Positions 1 through 11,379 of a stretch of 64,000 nt of DNA are shown here, in pieces. The DNA is from Zoroaster sp. YZ-2022. Taxonomy: Eukaryota; Echinodermata; Asteroidea; Forcipulatida; Zoroasteridae. A model generated the notes under the pieces. It saw nothing but the letters and a program-made list of their open reading frames with translations, made no database searches and was not told the DNA's origin. Position numbers and translations under genes: made by a program. Within the stretch, counting starts at the first letter, position 1. Each line of letters starts with the position of its first letter. The stretch covers positions 31,287,164 through 31,351,163 of the forward strand of contig CM055819.1 in assembly GCA_029582265.1 (NCBI GenBank). Direction: 5' to 3'.

Positions 1-215
1 CCAAGTGCTGACAGAGGTTACATTTGACCATTTTTCATTTTACCATCGTCTCGGTAAAACCTTCCCAAAAAAAAGTCCAGTGTGAACACGGCTTTAGCTT
101 ACTTAGGGGTGTTTATTTCAGTAGTTCGGTATCATGCAGGCATATTTATGAACAGTTTTTAATGCAAGTGTCACAGACGGGTACATGTATAACCCTTTTT
201 GACTTCAGTGGTCCA

Positions 216-271
216 TTAAAGGGGCTATATCAGAGCAGACTTTCAACAGGGCATGGAATCGGTGTCGTAGT
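216..271. repeat. Partial copy of TTAA-flanked MITE (family B)
   Basis: Begins TTAA then AGGGGCTATATCAGAGCAGA and matches 524-575 closely for about 55 bases. It stops where the family-A element at 276 begins. The full family-B elements are at 524-734 and 19411-19630. It is a partial copy broken at, or duplicated around, the family-A insertion. Confidence 0.7.
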
Positions 272-275
272 TTAA

Positions 276-519
276 CCTGTTCGCGTCGGGAATAAAAAAG
301 TTTTTCTGGGCCCCTGTGCGGGTTTATTTTTCCCATACACACCGTGAATGGAAGCTTCCACAGCGGGTGGCCACGTCTTACAAGCATGTCACCGTACACG
401 GGTGGCTCAACCGAGCATGCATACCAATATTCCAGAGTTTCCTTTGGCGTGTTTAGACGCTCTCCGATCCACGGTGCAAAAAAAAATTGCGTGTATACAC
501 GGCCTCCGATGCGAACTGG
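276..519. mobile_element. TTAA-flanked MITE family A (piggyBac-like)
   Basis: A 244-bp element between two TTAA tetranucleotides (272-275 and 520-523). Terminal inverted repeats read CCTGTTCGCGTCGG on the left and CCGATGCGAACTGG on the right. A near-identical inverted copy lies at 37277-37521, also between TTAA sites. TTAA target duplication is the hallmark of piggyBac transposons, so I infer a non-autonomous piggyBac-type element. It has no coding capacity. Confidence 0.75.
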
Positions 520-523
520 TTAA

Positions 524-734
524 AGGGGCTATATCAGAGCAGACGTTCAACAGGGCATGGAATCGGTGTCCTAGTTTAAGATGAACACGGTGACTGGAAA
601 TTACTGGCTCGTTTATGCAGCAGCAATGGTGATATGACCTTATCATGTGGGGTATTATTTCCACTCACTGAGTTAATCTAAAACTAACACACTGACTCCA
701 TGTCCTGTTGATTGTGATGATCGATCGTATCCCT
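524..734. mobile_element. TTAA-flanked MITE family B
   Basis: A 211-bp element between TTAA at 520-523 and TTAA at 735-738. It opens AGGGGCTATATC and closes with CCCT. A relative at 19411-19630 is bounded the same way and has cleaner termini (AGGGGCAATATCGTCACGA). Both halves carry a motif around CAGGGCATGGAATCGG, direct in the left half and inverted near the right end, so the element has partial internal symmetry. No ORF of interest. Confidence 0.7.
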
Positions 735-847
735 TTAAATACTGCCTTGGAATAAGCTTGTTTTATAGCCATTCAAAACACATAACAAAAGTACACAACT
801 CATAAATTGGAATGGGTAAATCTGTTTATCATAAAATTGTAACTCTC

Positions 848-1024
848 TTAAAAGCCAGCATACACTGTTGATAAAATGTCTGTAAATGCATCCAAGAGAT
901 ATGTATAGAAACCATCTGTACAGTAAATGCATCCGTACTTTATAAGAATCAAGAGATATGTACAGAAACCAACCAACGTCTGTAAATGCATCCATACTTT
1001 ATAAGAATCAAGAGATACATGTAT
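848..1024. repeat. Minisatellite, 59-bp unit, left fragment (about 3 units)
   Basis: Degenerate units containing GTCTGTAAATGCATCC, ACTTTATAAGAATCAAGAGA and GTACAGAAACCAACC. The same unit resumes at 2953, so this array was one block until the 1025-2952 element inserted. The first unit here is shortened. Confidence 0.85.
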
Positions 1025-2952
1025 GTGGGCAATTCTCCATGGGAGAGGAAAAAATGTCAAAAATAAATATTTACATATTAAACCTTTTTTGTACTTTTTC
1101 CAGACCTCAATTAAATGGGGAATTCAGTTCAAAAAACGAAATTGAAACAAAATACATATTTCTGGTAAAAACAGTGATTTTTGCAATTTATGATTAAAAA
1201 CGTTCAGATTTGGTAAAAAAATAAAATTTTGTGTATGTATTACTTTCTGAATTACAGGGAAAAGGTTTGATTTATTTTATAATGTTACAAGTTACTAACA
1301 TTACTCAGGGTCATTAAAAAAAAATCTATATATATAAATATATATATATATAGTGTAGGCCTTCATTTAAAAATGTCAAAATTAGCACGTAATTCCGTTA
1401 CCGAAAAAATGGCAAAAGTTACTTATTTCACAAATTTTCTTGGTTTTTTTCTTCAAATCGTGTATGTTGAGAAAAGACCCTACTATAAACATAAATGAAA
1501 AATAAAAACTTTAAAATAGTAATTTCTTGGCATTTTTCCAAGTGGTAACGGAATTACGAAACGGTAACGGAATTACGGTAACGGAATTACGCATGCACAA
1601 AGTATGCACATTTCCTCCAGATTATGTACATGACAATTTTTCATAGTAAAATTCGATTTTCGGTAAAAAAAAAAAATACATAAATACATGTAAAACCATT
1701 TAAAATGCTCTAAATTGCACAGTTGAGCATTTAAAACCCATAAACATATGCGTAAAAATATTCCAAGGACAATTTTCTTTCTCAATTCAGCCGCTTCAGT
1801 CACTTTGGTTGCATTTTCAGGAAAATACTAAACTTGAAATGTACTAATGTTTCCATTTGCATGGTTATTAATTACCAAATCTATAATACGTTTTTTAACA
1901 TGGAACAACCACAGAATGTAAAAAAAAAAAGAATTTGAGGAAGCAAATATTGAACATTTGTTATTGTTGCTGCAGTTCATCATGTATGTGTTAAATATTT
2001 CTATTAAAGATTTCCCTCTTAAACATGTTAAATGGATTTAAAGTACATGTACATGCCCTTGTTTTAACCAGGACACATTATATATTATTTGACCATTTTT
2101 ACCTTTAGGAAGATTACAATAGATCAATCCATTAAGCTCGCCCTTAACGTGTTGACCAATCACAGCCTTTGCTACATGTATGCCACCAAAAGTCAGCCAC
2201 GGTAAAATCCTCAAGTACAGTGGTGATGTAGGCAATCCTGTGATTGGTCAATATGTAAAGGGGTGGGGCTTAATGGATTGGTCTATTAATTAGGCAAATT
2301 CTAAAATCTGCTAACCAGCAATGCAGCCATCACCAGACTACTTTCATTTGACCTTGACCTTTGACCTAAAAAAATGAAGCCCAGACATGTTTAGGCCTAC
2401 ATTTACATTTTGATCTGCTAATTTTCACCTAGCTTTCCCCTTGTGCCATTTTATAAACTTCTAAAATTTGTATTGTGATGAGTTTATGTTGAATTCAATG
2501 TTAATGTATTGCATTTACCTATTAAACCTATGGCGTAATTCCGTTACCGCCCAGGCGTAATTCCGTTACCGTGATTAAAATGCAAATTATGAAAAGAGTG
2601 ATTATTTTTTCAACTTTGTTCTGCATTGTAGTTAACAACAACCCTGAACTCTACAAATAACAGGTAGTGTCCAATTTTAAAATTTCAAAACTTCAGAGAG
2701 TTTTATTAATTTATGCGAGAACTCAAATATGCTTGTCCTCCGTCCGTAATTCCGTTACCGATATTAAGCTCCGCCCCTTAAAGGGTAATCTTGTGGGATT
2801 TTTTTTTTTTAGCGGTCAATCAATTCTATTGGGTCTTGGCTCCCTTTCCATGTTTAGATGAGTTGCCTAGCATAGAACATATTTTCTTGGGAAAGAATAA
2901 TCCTTGACAAAGTGACAAATGGGCGTAATTCCGTTACCAAAGAATTGCCCAC
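1025..2952. mobile_element. 1.9-kb non-autonomous DNA element inserted in the 59-bp minisatellite
   Basis: Perfect 12-bp terminal inverted repeats, GTGGGCAATTCT (1025-1036) and AGAATTGCCCAC (2941-2952), exactly at the two break points of the minisatellite. GTA occurs just outside both ends, so a short target duplication is possible. Inside, the motif GTAATTCCGTTACCG occurs about eight times: around 1389, three inverted copies at 1552-1590, then direct copies near 2533, 2551, 2743 and 2923. They cluster toward both ends, as subterminal transposase-binding motifs do. The only ORFs are short and unrecognisable. Superfamily not determined. Confidence 0.75.
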
Positions 2953-3484
2953 GTACAGAAACCAACCAACGTCTGTAAATGCATCCGTACTTTATAAGAA
3001 TCAAGAGATATGTACAGAAACCAACCAACGTCTGTAAATGCATCCGTACTTTATAAGAATCAAGAGATATGTACAGAAACCAACCACTGTCTGTAAATGC
3101 ATCCGTACTTTATGAGAATCAAGAGATATGTACAGAAACCAACCGATGTCTGTAAATGCATCCGCACTTTATAAGAATCAAGAGATACATACAGAAACCA
3201 ACCAATGTCTGTAAATGCATCCGTACTTTATGAGAATCAAGAGAGACGTACAGAAACCATCCAATGTCTGTAAATGCATCCATACTTTATAAGAATCAAG
3301 AGAGACGTACAGAAACCATCCAATGTCTGTAAATGCATCCATACTTTATAAGAATCAAGACAGACGTACAGAAACCATCCAATGTCTGTAAATGCATCCG
3401 CACTTTATAAGAATCAAGAGAGACGTACAGAAACCATCCAATGTCTGTAAATGCATCCATACTTTATAAGAATCAAGAGAGACG
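2953..3484. repeat. Minisatellite, 59-bp unit, about 9 copies
   Basis: Nine head-to-tail copies spaced 59 bp apart, starting near 2953, 3012, 3071 and 3130. Each contains GTACAGAAACCA, GTCTGTAAATGCATCC and TTTATAAGAATCAAGAGA. Later copies share ATCCAATGTCTG and AGAGAGACGTACAG, which suggests local homogenisation. The right edge runs into the dispersed flank described at 3490-3600. Confidence 0.9.
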
Positions 3485-3489
3485 TGTAC

Positions 3490-3600
3490 ATGTACTTATG
3501 TATCGAAACAAACCTGTGAAAGTTTCAGTGTATTTTGTTGTGCCTTACAAATGTGAAAATAGCAAAAATGTATTCAGATAAAATAAAAAAACATTCATTC
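3490..3600 (-). repeat. Dispersed repeat D1 flank (minisatellite-hosting family)
   Basis: On the minus strand this reads through CTGAATACATTTTTGCTATTTT and then TGAAACTTTCACAGGTTTG, directly before the 59-bp array. The same flank stands before the 81-bp arrays near 15632 and 60290 and before single 59-bp-type units near 16700 and 58150. One dispersed family therefore hosts two minisatellites. Confidence 0.65.
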
Positions 3601-3775
3601 TACTGTGGAATTTGCATCTCCTTAAGTCAAAAATTTATTTGGGAACAGATTTTTTTTTTATACTCATTTCACTAAAATGACAGCACATGTAAATGACACA
3701 TATATTTCAAGGGATGTTTGATACCATCATCAATTTACACCAAGTAAGTTATATGTTAAACCGTCATCGTTTATG

Positions 3776-4083
3776 TGGGTTCGAATCCCGGCCGTGACAC
3801 TTGTGTCCTTGAGCAAGACACTTAACCATAATTTGCTTCTCTCCATCACCCAGGGGTTAAATGGGTACCTGTGAGGGCAGAGTTGGTTGATTAGCCCTAT
3901 ATGCGCTGTAATGGCAGCAATTGAGCTGTATACTCCCCAGGGAGCTGAGATGGTTTCAGGAATGATTTATGAGCCTTATGAGCCTTATGAGCAGGGGTAA
4001 TAATATGCGCCTTGAGCACCACTCAGTTGGTGGATACGTGCGCTATATAAGTCCACACATTATTATTATTATTATTATTATTA
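3776..4083 (+). mobile_element. tRNA-derived SINE, 5'-truncated
   Basis: Starts within the tRNA-like head at the B box (GGGTTCGAATCCCGG), continues through GTGTCCTTGAGCAAGACACT and a body with GGAGCTGAGATGGTTTCAGG, and ends in an (ATT)n tail at 4063-4083. The same body, on the opposite strand, is at 49556-49926. A Helitron-like 5' end begins immediately after the tail. Confidence 0.8.
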
Positions 4084-4350
4084 GGTGTTCGGGTATGTAC
4101 CCGAAACACCTATTGTTTTTGTTCGTTTTTTTTTTTTTAGGTGTTCGAGCTACAGCGCGAGCACCTATTGTTTTTGTTCGGTTTTTTTTTTTTTTTTTTT
4201 CTTCTCCTTCTCCGGATAGACTGTCTACAAAAAACACATACTTTCAAACTTCACATGAACTTGAAACTTGGCATATACTTAGAACTTAACACGTAGATGA
4301 AACAGAATTTGTGAGGTCATGATTAGGTCATCAGATATCGAATTACGATA
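4084..4350 (+). mobile_element. Helitron/Helentron-like 5' ends, two nested
   Basis: Two successive starts, each AGGTGTTCG followed by a hairpin and CACCTATTGTTTTTGTTCG (4084 and about 4139). A T-rich stretch and CCGGATAGACTGTCTACAAA follow. The same leader starts the element at 8082. The reverse complement, CGAACACCT, is the subterminal motif at this family's 3' ends (about 9464, 10025, 20985). I do not find the 3' end belonging to this copy. Confidence 0.6.
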
Positions 4351-4610
4351 ATTCAAAGTTTAATCATTAAAAAAATCATATCAAGGGATCTGAAAAATCA
4401 ATAAAATTACTGATTTAGTCGGGGAAAAATATGTAGTTTATCATGAGTGTAAAGAGTGTGAAATATGTGACATTAGAGACGAGGATATGTTTGAGTTTGA
4501 TATTTATTTTTACTAAAAACACGACATTTTTGTAAAAAAAGAAACACACTTTTCTTGAAAATGTACGTGCAATATGTTATTTCAACCACGTCCGCAATAC
4601 TCAATCGAGT

Positions 4611-4650
4611 GGGCGGGGCATATAAAACAGGCCGGCCGGCGGACCGGTAA
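4611..4650 (+). promoter_or_regulatory. Possible core promoter (GC box plus TATA box)
   Basis: GGGCGGGGC is followed directly by ATATAAAA (about 4620), and about 20 bp downstream by a GC-rich stretch and CCGGTAAGT, a good 5' splice site. A short untranslated first exon could start here, but no linked gene is recognised. It may also be part of a repeat. Confidence 0.25.
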
Positions 4651-5570
4651 GTCTATATGTCGCCTCAATCGGCAGAAACAGATTCTGAAATATCGAACAT
4701 TTTAGCAAGTGCTACGCTTATTATATTTCCGATTTACTCAGAAAGAAATTGTATTTTTATGAAAATAAGAGTGTGAAATATGTGATATTACTGATGAACT
4801 CGTGCCAGGGAGTGTAAAATTGGATCGCCAACATAGTCATAAAGGGTAGGTATCTTGAATTTAATTGTTAAGAGGATTTCCTGTATTTATCTTCGTATTT
4901 TTATACAAGAAAAGCCATTTTTTAAGCGTTGGGTTGGCTGGTAGTTGCATTGTGCCTGTTTAGTGTTTAACTTTACGTTAACGTTAGTTATAGTACAATG
5001 TAAATGTGAACATACATGTACACTGTACTTTGGACAGTAAACAACTCCCCTCTTTTCTAACAAAATATGAACAGATGTCACTAAAATGTATTTAGAAATA
5101 GAATGTTATGTAAATAAGGATAGGAAAATTCAGTTGTTTAGGTTATGGCAATTTTTCAGTTGAAATTTTATGCCATATTTTGTAATTTATGTTTTCTCCA
5201 AAAAATCTTCAGTTTGTGCACAAATTAATGTCAAGTAGTGATTGTTTACTGCACTTTCCCTAAATTTTTTACCCTTCTTAGATACAAATCAACTTACATA
5301 GACAATTATTTCACAGGAAAAATGCACAATATTCATGACACACCTGCTCCCTGGGGAGGCCTCTCTCAGACATCTCTCACATGAAATTATGAGACTCGGC
5401 AATTTCCTTAAATACCTTTCTCTTTTGATGTGAGTTTCATGCAAGAAAATTTCTTTAATTTATTACACATTGTCAAGAATAATTGTGTGCAATTTTGAAA
5501 ACAACCAATGCCCTTTTCAATTTCAATGCTCCAGCTAGGGACCTACTCCAAAATTATACACTGTTTTCCC
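4651..5570. other. No recognised gene
   Basis: AT-rich sequence with scattered ORF fragments that resemble nothing I know. A short direct duplication (GAGTGTGAAATATGTGA) occurs near 4452 and 4769. Confidence 0.4.
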
Positions 5571-5578
5571 CATTCATA

Positions 5579-5775
5579 TTATAAATTAGAACTTCTCTGA
5601 ATTTTCAAATACTTTATTCTTGGTCCATGTACTTGTAAAACCTTACTATTTTGTACAGCATGTTCACTGTGATGTATTATTTTCCTCATTCACATAAATT
5701 ACAACTTCTCTGAAATTTCAAATACTTTATTCTTGGTCCATGTACTTATAAAACTTTCCTGTTATTTTTTACAGC
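5579..5775. repeat. Direct duplication, about 90 bp, ending at a splice-acceptor-like site
   Basis: Two copies of ACTTCTCTGAA, TTTCAAATACTTTATTCTTGG and TCCATGTACTT, each ending in ACAGCATGTT. The second copy ends at the acceptor of the candidate exon at 5775; the first carries a similar acceptor near 5660. Confidence 0.7.
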
Positions 5776-5865
5776 ATGTTGACTCCAATACATCATGGCT
5801 CACTAAGTTCCAGCCTACAGCACCCCGAGACAGCGTTGACACCACATCCAAATGCAGTATCGTAA
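5775..5865 (+). CDS. Candidate terminal coding exon of an unrecognised plus-strand gene
   Basis: A T-rich tract ending TTTTTTACAG is followed by a GC-richer stretch. Read from the ATG at 5776 it gives a 29-residue peptide ending at TAA (5863-5865), with HHGSLSSSLQHPETALTPHP inside. This resembles the Ser/Pro/His-rich tail of a transcription factor, but I do not recognise a family. Another frame is also open to 5933 and contains DSVDTTSKCSIVTVQVINN, so the frame is uncertain. About 1.25 kb of apparently single-copy AT-rich sequence follows, with AATAAA at 7117-7122, as expected for a last exon with its 3' UTR. No upstream exons were identified. It could be chance. Confidence 0.3.
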
Positions 5866-7140
5866 CTGTTCAAGTCATCAACAATCTTCAGTTTGTAGGT
5901 TACATGATGGTATGGTTTAACATCTTACGTTAACAGATCATTTGAGAATCCGTGCACAATTAATGGAAGTGGTCTTCATTACTTGGTTTCGTTTGAATGT
6001 AACGTAAACTTTCACATTTTTATAGATGTATGTTCATTTTAGTATAATTTTATAGATATTCATTACATAAAATATGTACCAAATATTAAACTCTTAACAT
6101 AAAAGTTATTTGCTTTTTTCTATGCATCAGAACAGTGATTTTCATACTCGTGGGTAATGACAGCCTAATTCTTACTCTAGGCAGTTTTGCCACTAAACAT
6201 TGAACAACACTTCTTTGCTCTGAGATGACAGCAACATCTCAAATGAAAGTTAGCACACAGCATGTCCATTCATAAGTCATCACAATAGCATCATTGCTTG
6301 ACATAAATACCCAGATTGCTCTGAATTTGCTTTGTATCCATGTCAACCAATTATACTACAGGGATTTTGTACGAATGGACAAACAATTCGCAACTTTTAT
6401 TAGTAAAGTTCCAGTCTAATTACATTAATCCAGACTTCTTTAGTATTAAATGACAAACAATATCCAACTACACTCAATCTTAACAGATTTAAAATACTGG
6501 CCAGTAACACAGCTTATCCAGATTATTCTCAGTTGAAACTTTTATTCAGTTAAAAGTAGACATAGACAAGTGGTTTTAGTAAAAGTTTCAATATTTTTCA
6601 GCCCCAGGACTGACTAGTAAACAAAACTACACCCTTTTAGACATGAAACAAAAAATTTACAGTGCATAAAACACTATTAACATCACTGTTTCCATGACAA
6701 TTGTTGATGTCAACGTTATGACATGTAATTGTGGCAAAGTACAGGTATATTTGTCAATGGCAGACTGTCATAGACAAATATATTGTCTCACCCTCAGCCC
6801 CATGCCAAAAATACTTAGACAATTTCCTTTGTGCATTTCCTTTACAGAATTACACAATCAAAATTCGTGGTTGTGCACACATTGTCCACATAATGTAGAT
6901 GTCTTTCGCCACATTGTAATGGATAATAAACAATACACAATACACAATACACGTGCAAATAAGATATTGCAAACCAAAATTGTCAATGCCCCAATTCCAG
7001 ACCTATTTAAAATGTATTTGTGTGCCTGTGTGCAAAGAGTGTTCCTTTTATCACAAAATACACAATAGGGTTTCCATGCTCTCCCACTTCCATTCTTGTG
7101 TGAATACATGCCTGGAAATAAAACCACTATCGTCCAATTT
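5866..7140 (+). other. Possible 3' UTR of the candidate exon
   Basis: AT-rich sequence with no copy elsewhere in the window, closing with AATAAA at 7117-7122. It contains only ORF shadows. This interpretation depends on the candidate exon at 5775. Confidence 0.25.
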
Positions 7141-7381
7141 GTAACATGTTTTTATTTAATGATTGCTTTAAATTCCATGATTAACATATAAATTGTTGTC
7201 ATAGTTATGAACACAAATGACATAAAACCTACAAAATAGAAGTAACATTCGATTACCAAACATTTAAAGGCATGTACTCTCCCATCTTGTGACAAACAAC
7301 TTAGTTTCTTCACCCAATTCAGGGCACCCCTTATTTGTTAATCTTGTATCCCATAGTGTGAAAAGACCCATTTTCCAATTA

Positions 7382-8065
7382 GTTAACATGATTAACAACA
7401 TATTTATCTACCTTTACAATCGTTTGCTTGGTTTTTTTGTTTTAACTATTACCAAGTATGTTTACTTATATGACCTCCCACATATTTATCTCCCGTTACA
7501 ATCGTTCTCTTGTTTATTTATTATAAAAGTATTACCAAGTATGTTTACTTATATGTCCTCCCACATATTTATCTCCCGTAACAATCGTTTTCTTGTTTAC
7601 TTATTATTGTTTGTTTATTCTATCTTTATTCTGGATATCTCTTTCAATACAAAGTACTGGTCTCCCAAGAGGTCCAGATTAAAACATTATTGTATTCTAC
7701 ACTACATGTATTTAAAATGTACAAAAGTATATACAAGATATATTTACAGTATGTGTACATAATATACACAGTCATAACATAGTATTAAGTATAAAAGTAT
7801 TACCAAGTATTACCAAGTATGTTTACTTAGATGTCCTCCCACATATTTATCTACTGATACAATCGTTTTCTTGTTTCTAAAGTATTACCAAGTATGTTTA
7901 CTTAGATGTCCTCCCACATATTTATCTACTGATACAATCGTTTTCTTGTTTCTAAAGTATTACCAAGTATGTTTACTTAGATGTCCTCCCACATATTTAT
8001 CTACTGATACAATCGTTTTCTTGTTTCTAAAGTAATACCAAGTATGTTTACTTATATGTTCTCCC
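7382..8065. repeat. Minisatellite, about 75-bp unit, two blocks
   Basis: Units contain TATTACCAAGTATGTTTACTT, CTCCCACATATTTATCT and CAATCGTTTTCTTGTTT. About three degenerate copies lie at 7382-7605 and about four near-identical ones at 7797-8065, separated by about 190 bp of other sequence. The array runs directly into the Helitron-like element at 8082. Confidence 0.85.
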
Positions 8066-8081
8066 ACTTCAAAACTTGTTA

Positions 8082-9500
8082 GGTGTTCGGGTATGCACCC
8101 GAAACACCTATTGTTTTTGTTCGTTTTTTTTTCTTTTTTTTTTTTTCTTCTCCGGATAGACTGTCTACAAAAAAACACATACTTGCAAACTTCACACGAA
8201 CTTCAAACTTGGCATGTACTTAGAACTTAACAAGTAGATGAAACTCGAGTTGTGAGTGACCCCGATTTGACCTTACTTCCTGTCCAAACCGGAAGTCAAA
8301 GTTTAATATTTAAAAAAATCATATCTCAACAACCACAACAGGTAAATGGACATTTTTTGCACTATTGTATAGATTGTTAATTGTCGAAAAATATTTACAA
8401 AAACATGACCCCAATTTGACCTTACTTCCTGTCCAAACCGGAAGTCAAAGTTTAACATTAAAAAAAATCATATCTCAACAACCACAAGAGATAAATTCAC
8501 AATTCTTTCACCATTGTACAGATCGTTAATTGTCAAAAAATATTTTCAAAAGGTGACTAATTTGACCTTTACTTCCTGTCCAAACCGGAAGTCAAAGTTT
8601 AATATTTAACAAAAATCATATCTCAACAACCACAAGAGATAAATTAACAATTATTTCACAATTGTACAGATCGTTAATTGTCAAAAATATTTTCAAAAGG
8701 TGACCTAATTTGACCTTTACTTCCTGTCCAAACCGGAAGTCAAAGTTAAATATTTAAAAAATCATATCTCAACAACCACAAGAGAGAAATTCACAATTCT
8801 TTCACTATTGTACAGATCGTTAATTGTCAAATAATATTTAGAAAAAGGTGACCAAATTTGACCTTACTTCCTGTCCAAACCGGAAGTCAAAGTTTAATAT
8901 TTAAAAAAATCATATCTCAACAACCACAAGAGGTAAATTAACATTTTTTGCACCATTGTACAGATTGTTAATTGTCAAAAATATTTACAAAACATGACCC
9001 CAATTTGACCTTTACTTCCTGTCCAAACCGGAAGTCAAAGTTTAATATTTTAAAAAATCGTATCTCAACAACCACAAGAGGTAAATTAAAAATTGTTGTA
9101 CCATTGTACAGATCGTTAATTGTCAAAAAATATTTATACCCCAATTTGAGCTTACTTCCTGTCCAAACCGGAAGTGAAAGTTTAATATTTAAAAAAATCA
9201 TATCTCAACAACCACAGGAGGTAAATTGACATTTTTGTACCATTGTACAGATTGTTAATTGCCAAAAGTATTTACACAAAGGTGACCCCAATTTGACCTT
9301 ACTTTCTGTCCAAACCGGAAGTCAAAGTTTAATATTAAAATAATTTCTAAATTCAGTATTGTATTGTATTCAAATAAACTTCTCACGAGAACTTCAACAG
9401 ACGTTAACATTTGACTTCTCCAACACTTCGAATTGATGACGTAACCATTTTAACTTCAACCGAACACCTTGTTTTTGTTGTGACAAAAACTTATATCTAG
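8082..9500 (+). mobile_element. Non-autonomous Helitron/Helentron-like element with internal tandem repeats
   Basis: The 5' end has AGGTGTTCGGG within a hairpin (8082-8110), then a T-rich leader and GATAGACTGTCTACAAA. The core is about eight tandem units spaced about 147 bp, each with ACTTCCTGTCCAAACCGGAA and CATATCTCAACAACCACA. The 3' end has CCGAACACC, the inverse of the 5' motif, then a hairpin (GTTTTTGTTGTGACAAAAAC) and TTATATCTAGTT. A 3' hairpin a few bases before CTRR followed by T is the Helitron signature. Paired subterminal inverted repeats and internal satellites are typical of Helentron-associated (HINE/DINE/pearl-like) elements. No Rep/helicase coding. Confidence 0.7.
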
Positions 9501-10022
9501 TTTTATTTGTTCATTTTACTTATTTCAACAACAGTTTCATTATATTTATCTCACATTTTACTCAACAATAAAACAGTAATACACTAACAAACTATTTTGT
9601 CTAAAAAAAAAAAACCTAGAAAATATTGTCTCAGCCTTCTCATAACTTCACATTAAATTTACAATGATCACACCTGCATTGTTATTACAATGTGTTTGCC
9701 ATGGAAATAAAAGCATTTACCTACTTAATCACAAATACATTATTTGTCTCTGAAATTTAACGTGTGATTTCCCTTAACTAACATTAACCATGATACCTGG
9801 TCACAAGCACTTCAACGTCACATTAATTAACCCCCACCCCCAAAAAAAAAAAAAAACAAACAAAACAAAACAAAATAAACTACCAAAAAAAAAAAAAAAA
9901 TTCACAATTTTCACATTATTGTACAGTTATTTTGTGGCAATTTCAAAACGTGTTACACTGAAATAAACTTCTGACAACAAAATTACCAGATTACAATTGG
10001 TGCATATATCATTTACACGTAA
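9501..10022. other. AT-rich spacer between Helitron-like ends
   Basis: No gene recognised. Contains long A runs near 9600, 9842 and 9884. The sequence up to the 3' end at 10023-10066 probably belongs to another copy of the same family. Confidence 0.4.
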
Positions 10023-10066
10023 ATCCCGAACACCTAGAGTTTGTGTCAAGACAAACTCTGAATCTC
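10023..10066 (+). mobile_element. Helitron-like 3' end
   Basis: CCCGAACACCT is followed by a hairpin (AGAGTTTGTGTCAAGACAAACTCT), GAATCT, CTAG and T. This matches the 3' ends at about 9500 and 11316. It is followed directly by the T-rich leader of the next copy. Confidence 0.7.
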
Positions 10067-11316
10067 TAGTTTTTGTTTTTTTTTCTTCTTCTTCTTCTCC
10101 CCATCGATTGTCTACAAAAAAACACATACTTGCAAACTTCACATGAACTTGAAACTTGGCATATACTTAGAACTTAACACGTAGATGAAACAAAATTTGT
10201 GACGTCATGATTAGGTCATCAGATATCGAATTACGATAAATCAAAGTTTAATTTAAAAAATCATATCTCAACAACCACAAGAGGGAAATTCACAATTTTC
10301 TGCACCATTGTACAGATTGTTAATTGTCGAAAAATATTTACACAAAGGTGACCCTAATTTGACCTTACTTCCTGTCCAAACCGGAAGTCAAAATTTAATA
10401 TTTAAAAAAATCATATCTCAACAACCACAAGAGGTAAATTCACAATTTTTGTACCATTGTTCAGATCGTTAATTGTCAAAAAATATTTACAAAAAGTGAC
10501 CCCAATTTGACCTTACTTCCTGTCCAAACCGGAAGTCAAAGTTTAATATTTAAAAAAAAATCATATCTCAACAACCACAAGAGGTAAATTGACATTTTCT
10601 GCACCATTGTACAGATTGTTAATTGTCGAAAAATATTTACACAAAGGTGACCCTAATTTGACCTTACTTCCTGTCCAAACCGGAAGTCAAAATTTAATAT
10701 TTAAAAAAATCATATCTCAACAACCACAAGAGGTAAATTCACAATTTTTGTACCATTGTACAGATCGTTAATTGTCAAAAAATATTTACAGAAAGATGAC
10801 CCCAATTTGACCTTACTTCCTGTCCAAACCGGAAGTCAAAGTTTAATATTCAAAAAATTCATATCTCAACAACCACAAGAGGTAAATTCACAATTTTTGT
10901 ACCATTGTACAGATCGTTAATTGTCAAAAAATATTTACAAAAGGATGACCCCAATTTGACCTTACTTCCTGTCCAAACCGGAAGTCAAAGTTTAATATTA
11001 AAAATAATCCTATCTCAACAACCACAAGAGGTAAATTGACATTTTTTGCGCCATTGTATAGATTGTTAATTATCGAAACATGTTTACACAAAGATGACCC
11101 CAATTTGACCTTACTTCCTGTCCAAACCGGAAGTCAAATTTTAATATTAAAAAAATCATATCTCAACAACCACAACAGGTAAATTCACAGTTTTTGCACC
11201 ATTGTACAGATTGTTAATTGTCAAAAATATTTACAAAAACATTCTGACGTCATGATCACTACCCTGACAAAATCCGAATACCTATGTGTTTGTCATATGA
11301 CAAACACTTAAGTCTA
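10067..11316 (+). mobile_element. Helitron/Helentron-like element, second copy
   Basis: Starts with the family leader (T-rich, then ATTGTCTACAAAAAAACACA) but lacks the AGGTGTTCG hairpin, so the 5' end was lost or joined to the preceding 3' end. The core is about six to seven tandem units of about 149 bp, close to those at 8270-9330. The 3' end has TCCGAATACCT, a hairpin (GTGTTTGTCATATGACAAACAC), TTAAGT and CTAG (11313-11316) before TT. Confidence 0.7.
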
Positions 11317-11379
11317 GTTATTATTAATAATGTATCTGTAGGACTTTTAAAAAGTTATCTTGAGCAGAACTTCATTTTC

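Noticed and set aside
8270..11230. Long terminal repeats of a retrotransposon
   Set aside because: The repeated blocks are tandem satellite units, without TG...CA ends, primer-binding site or gag/pol.
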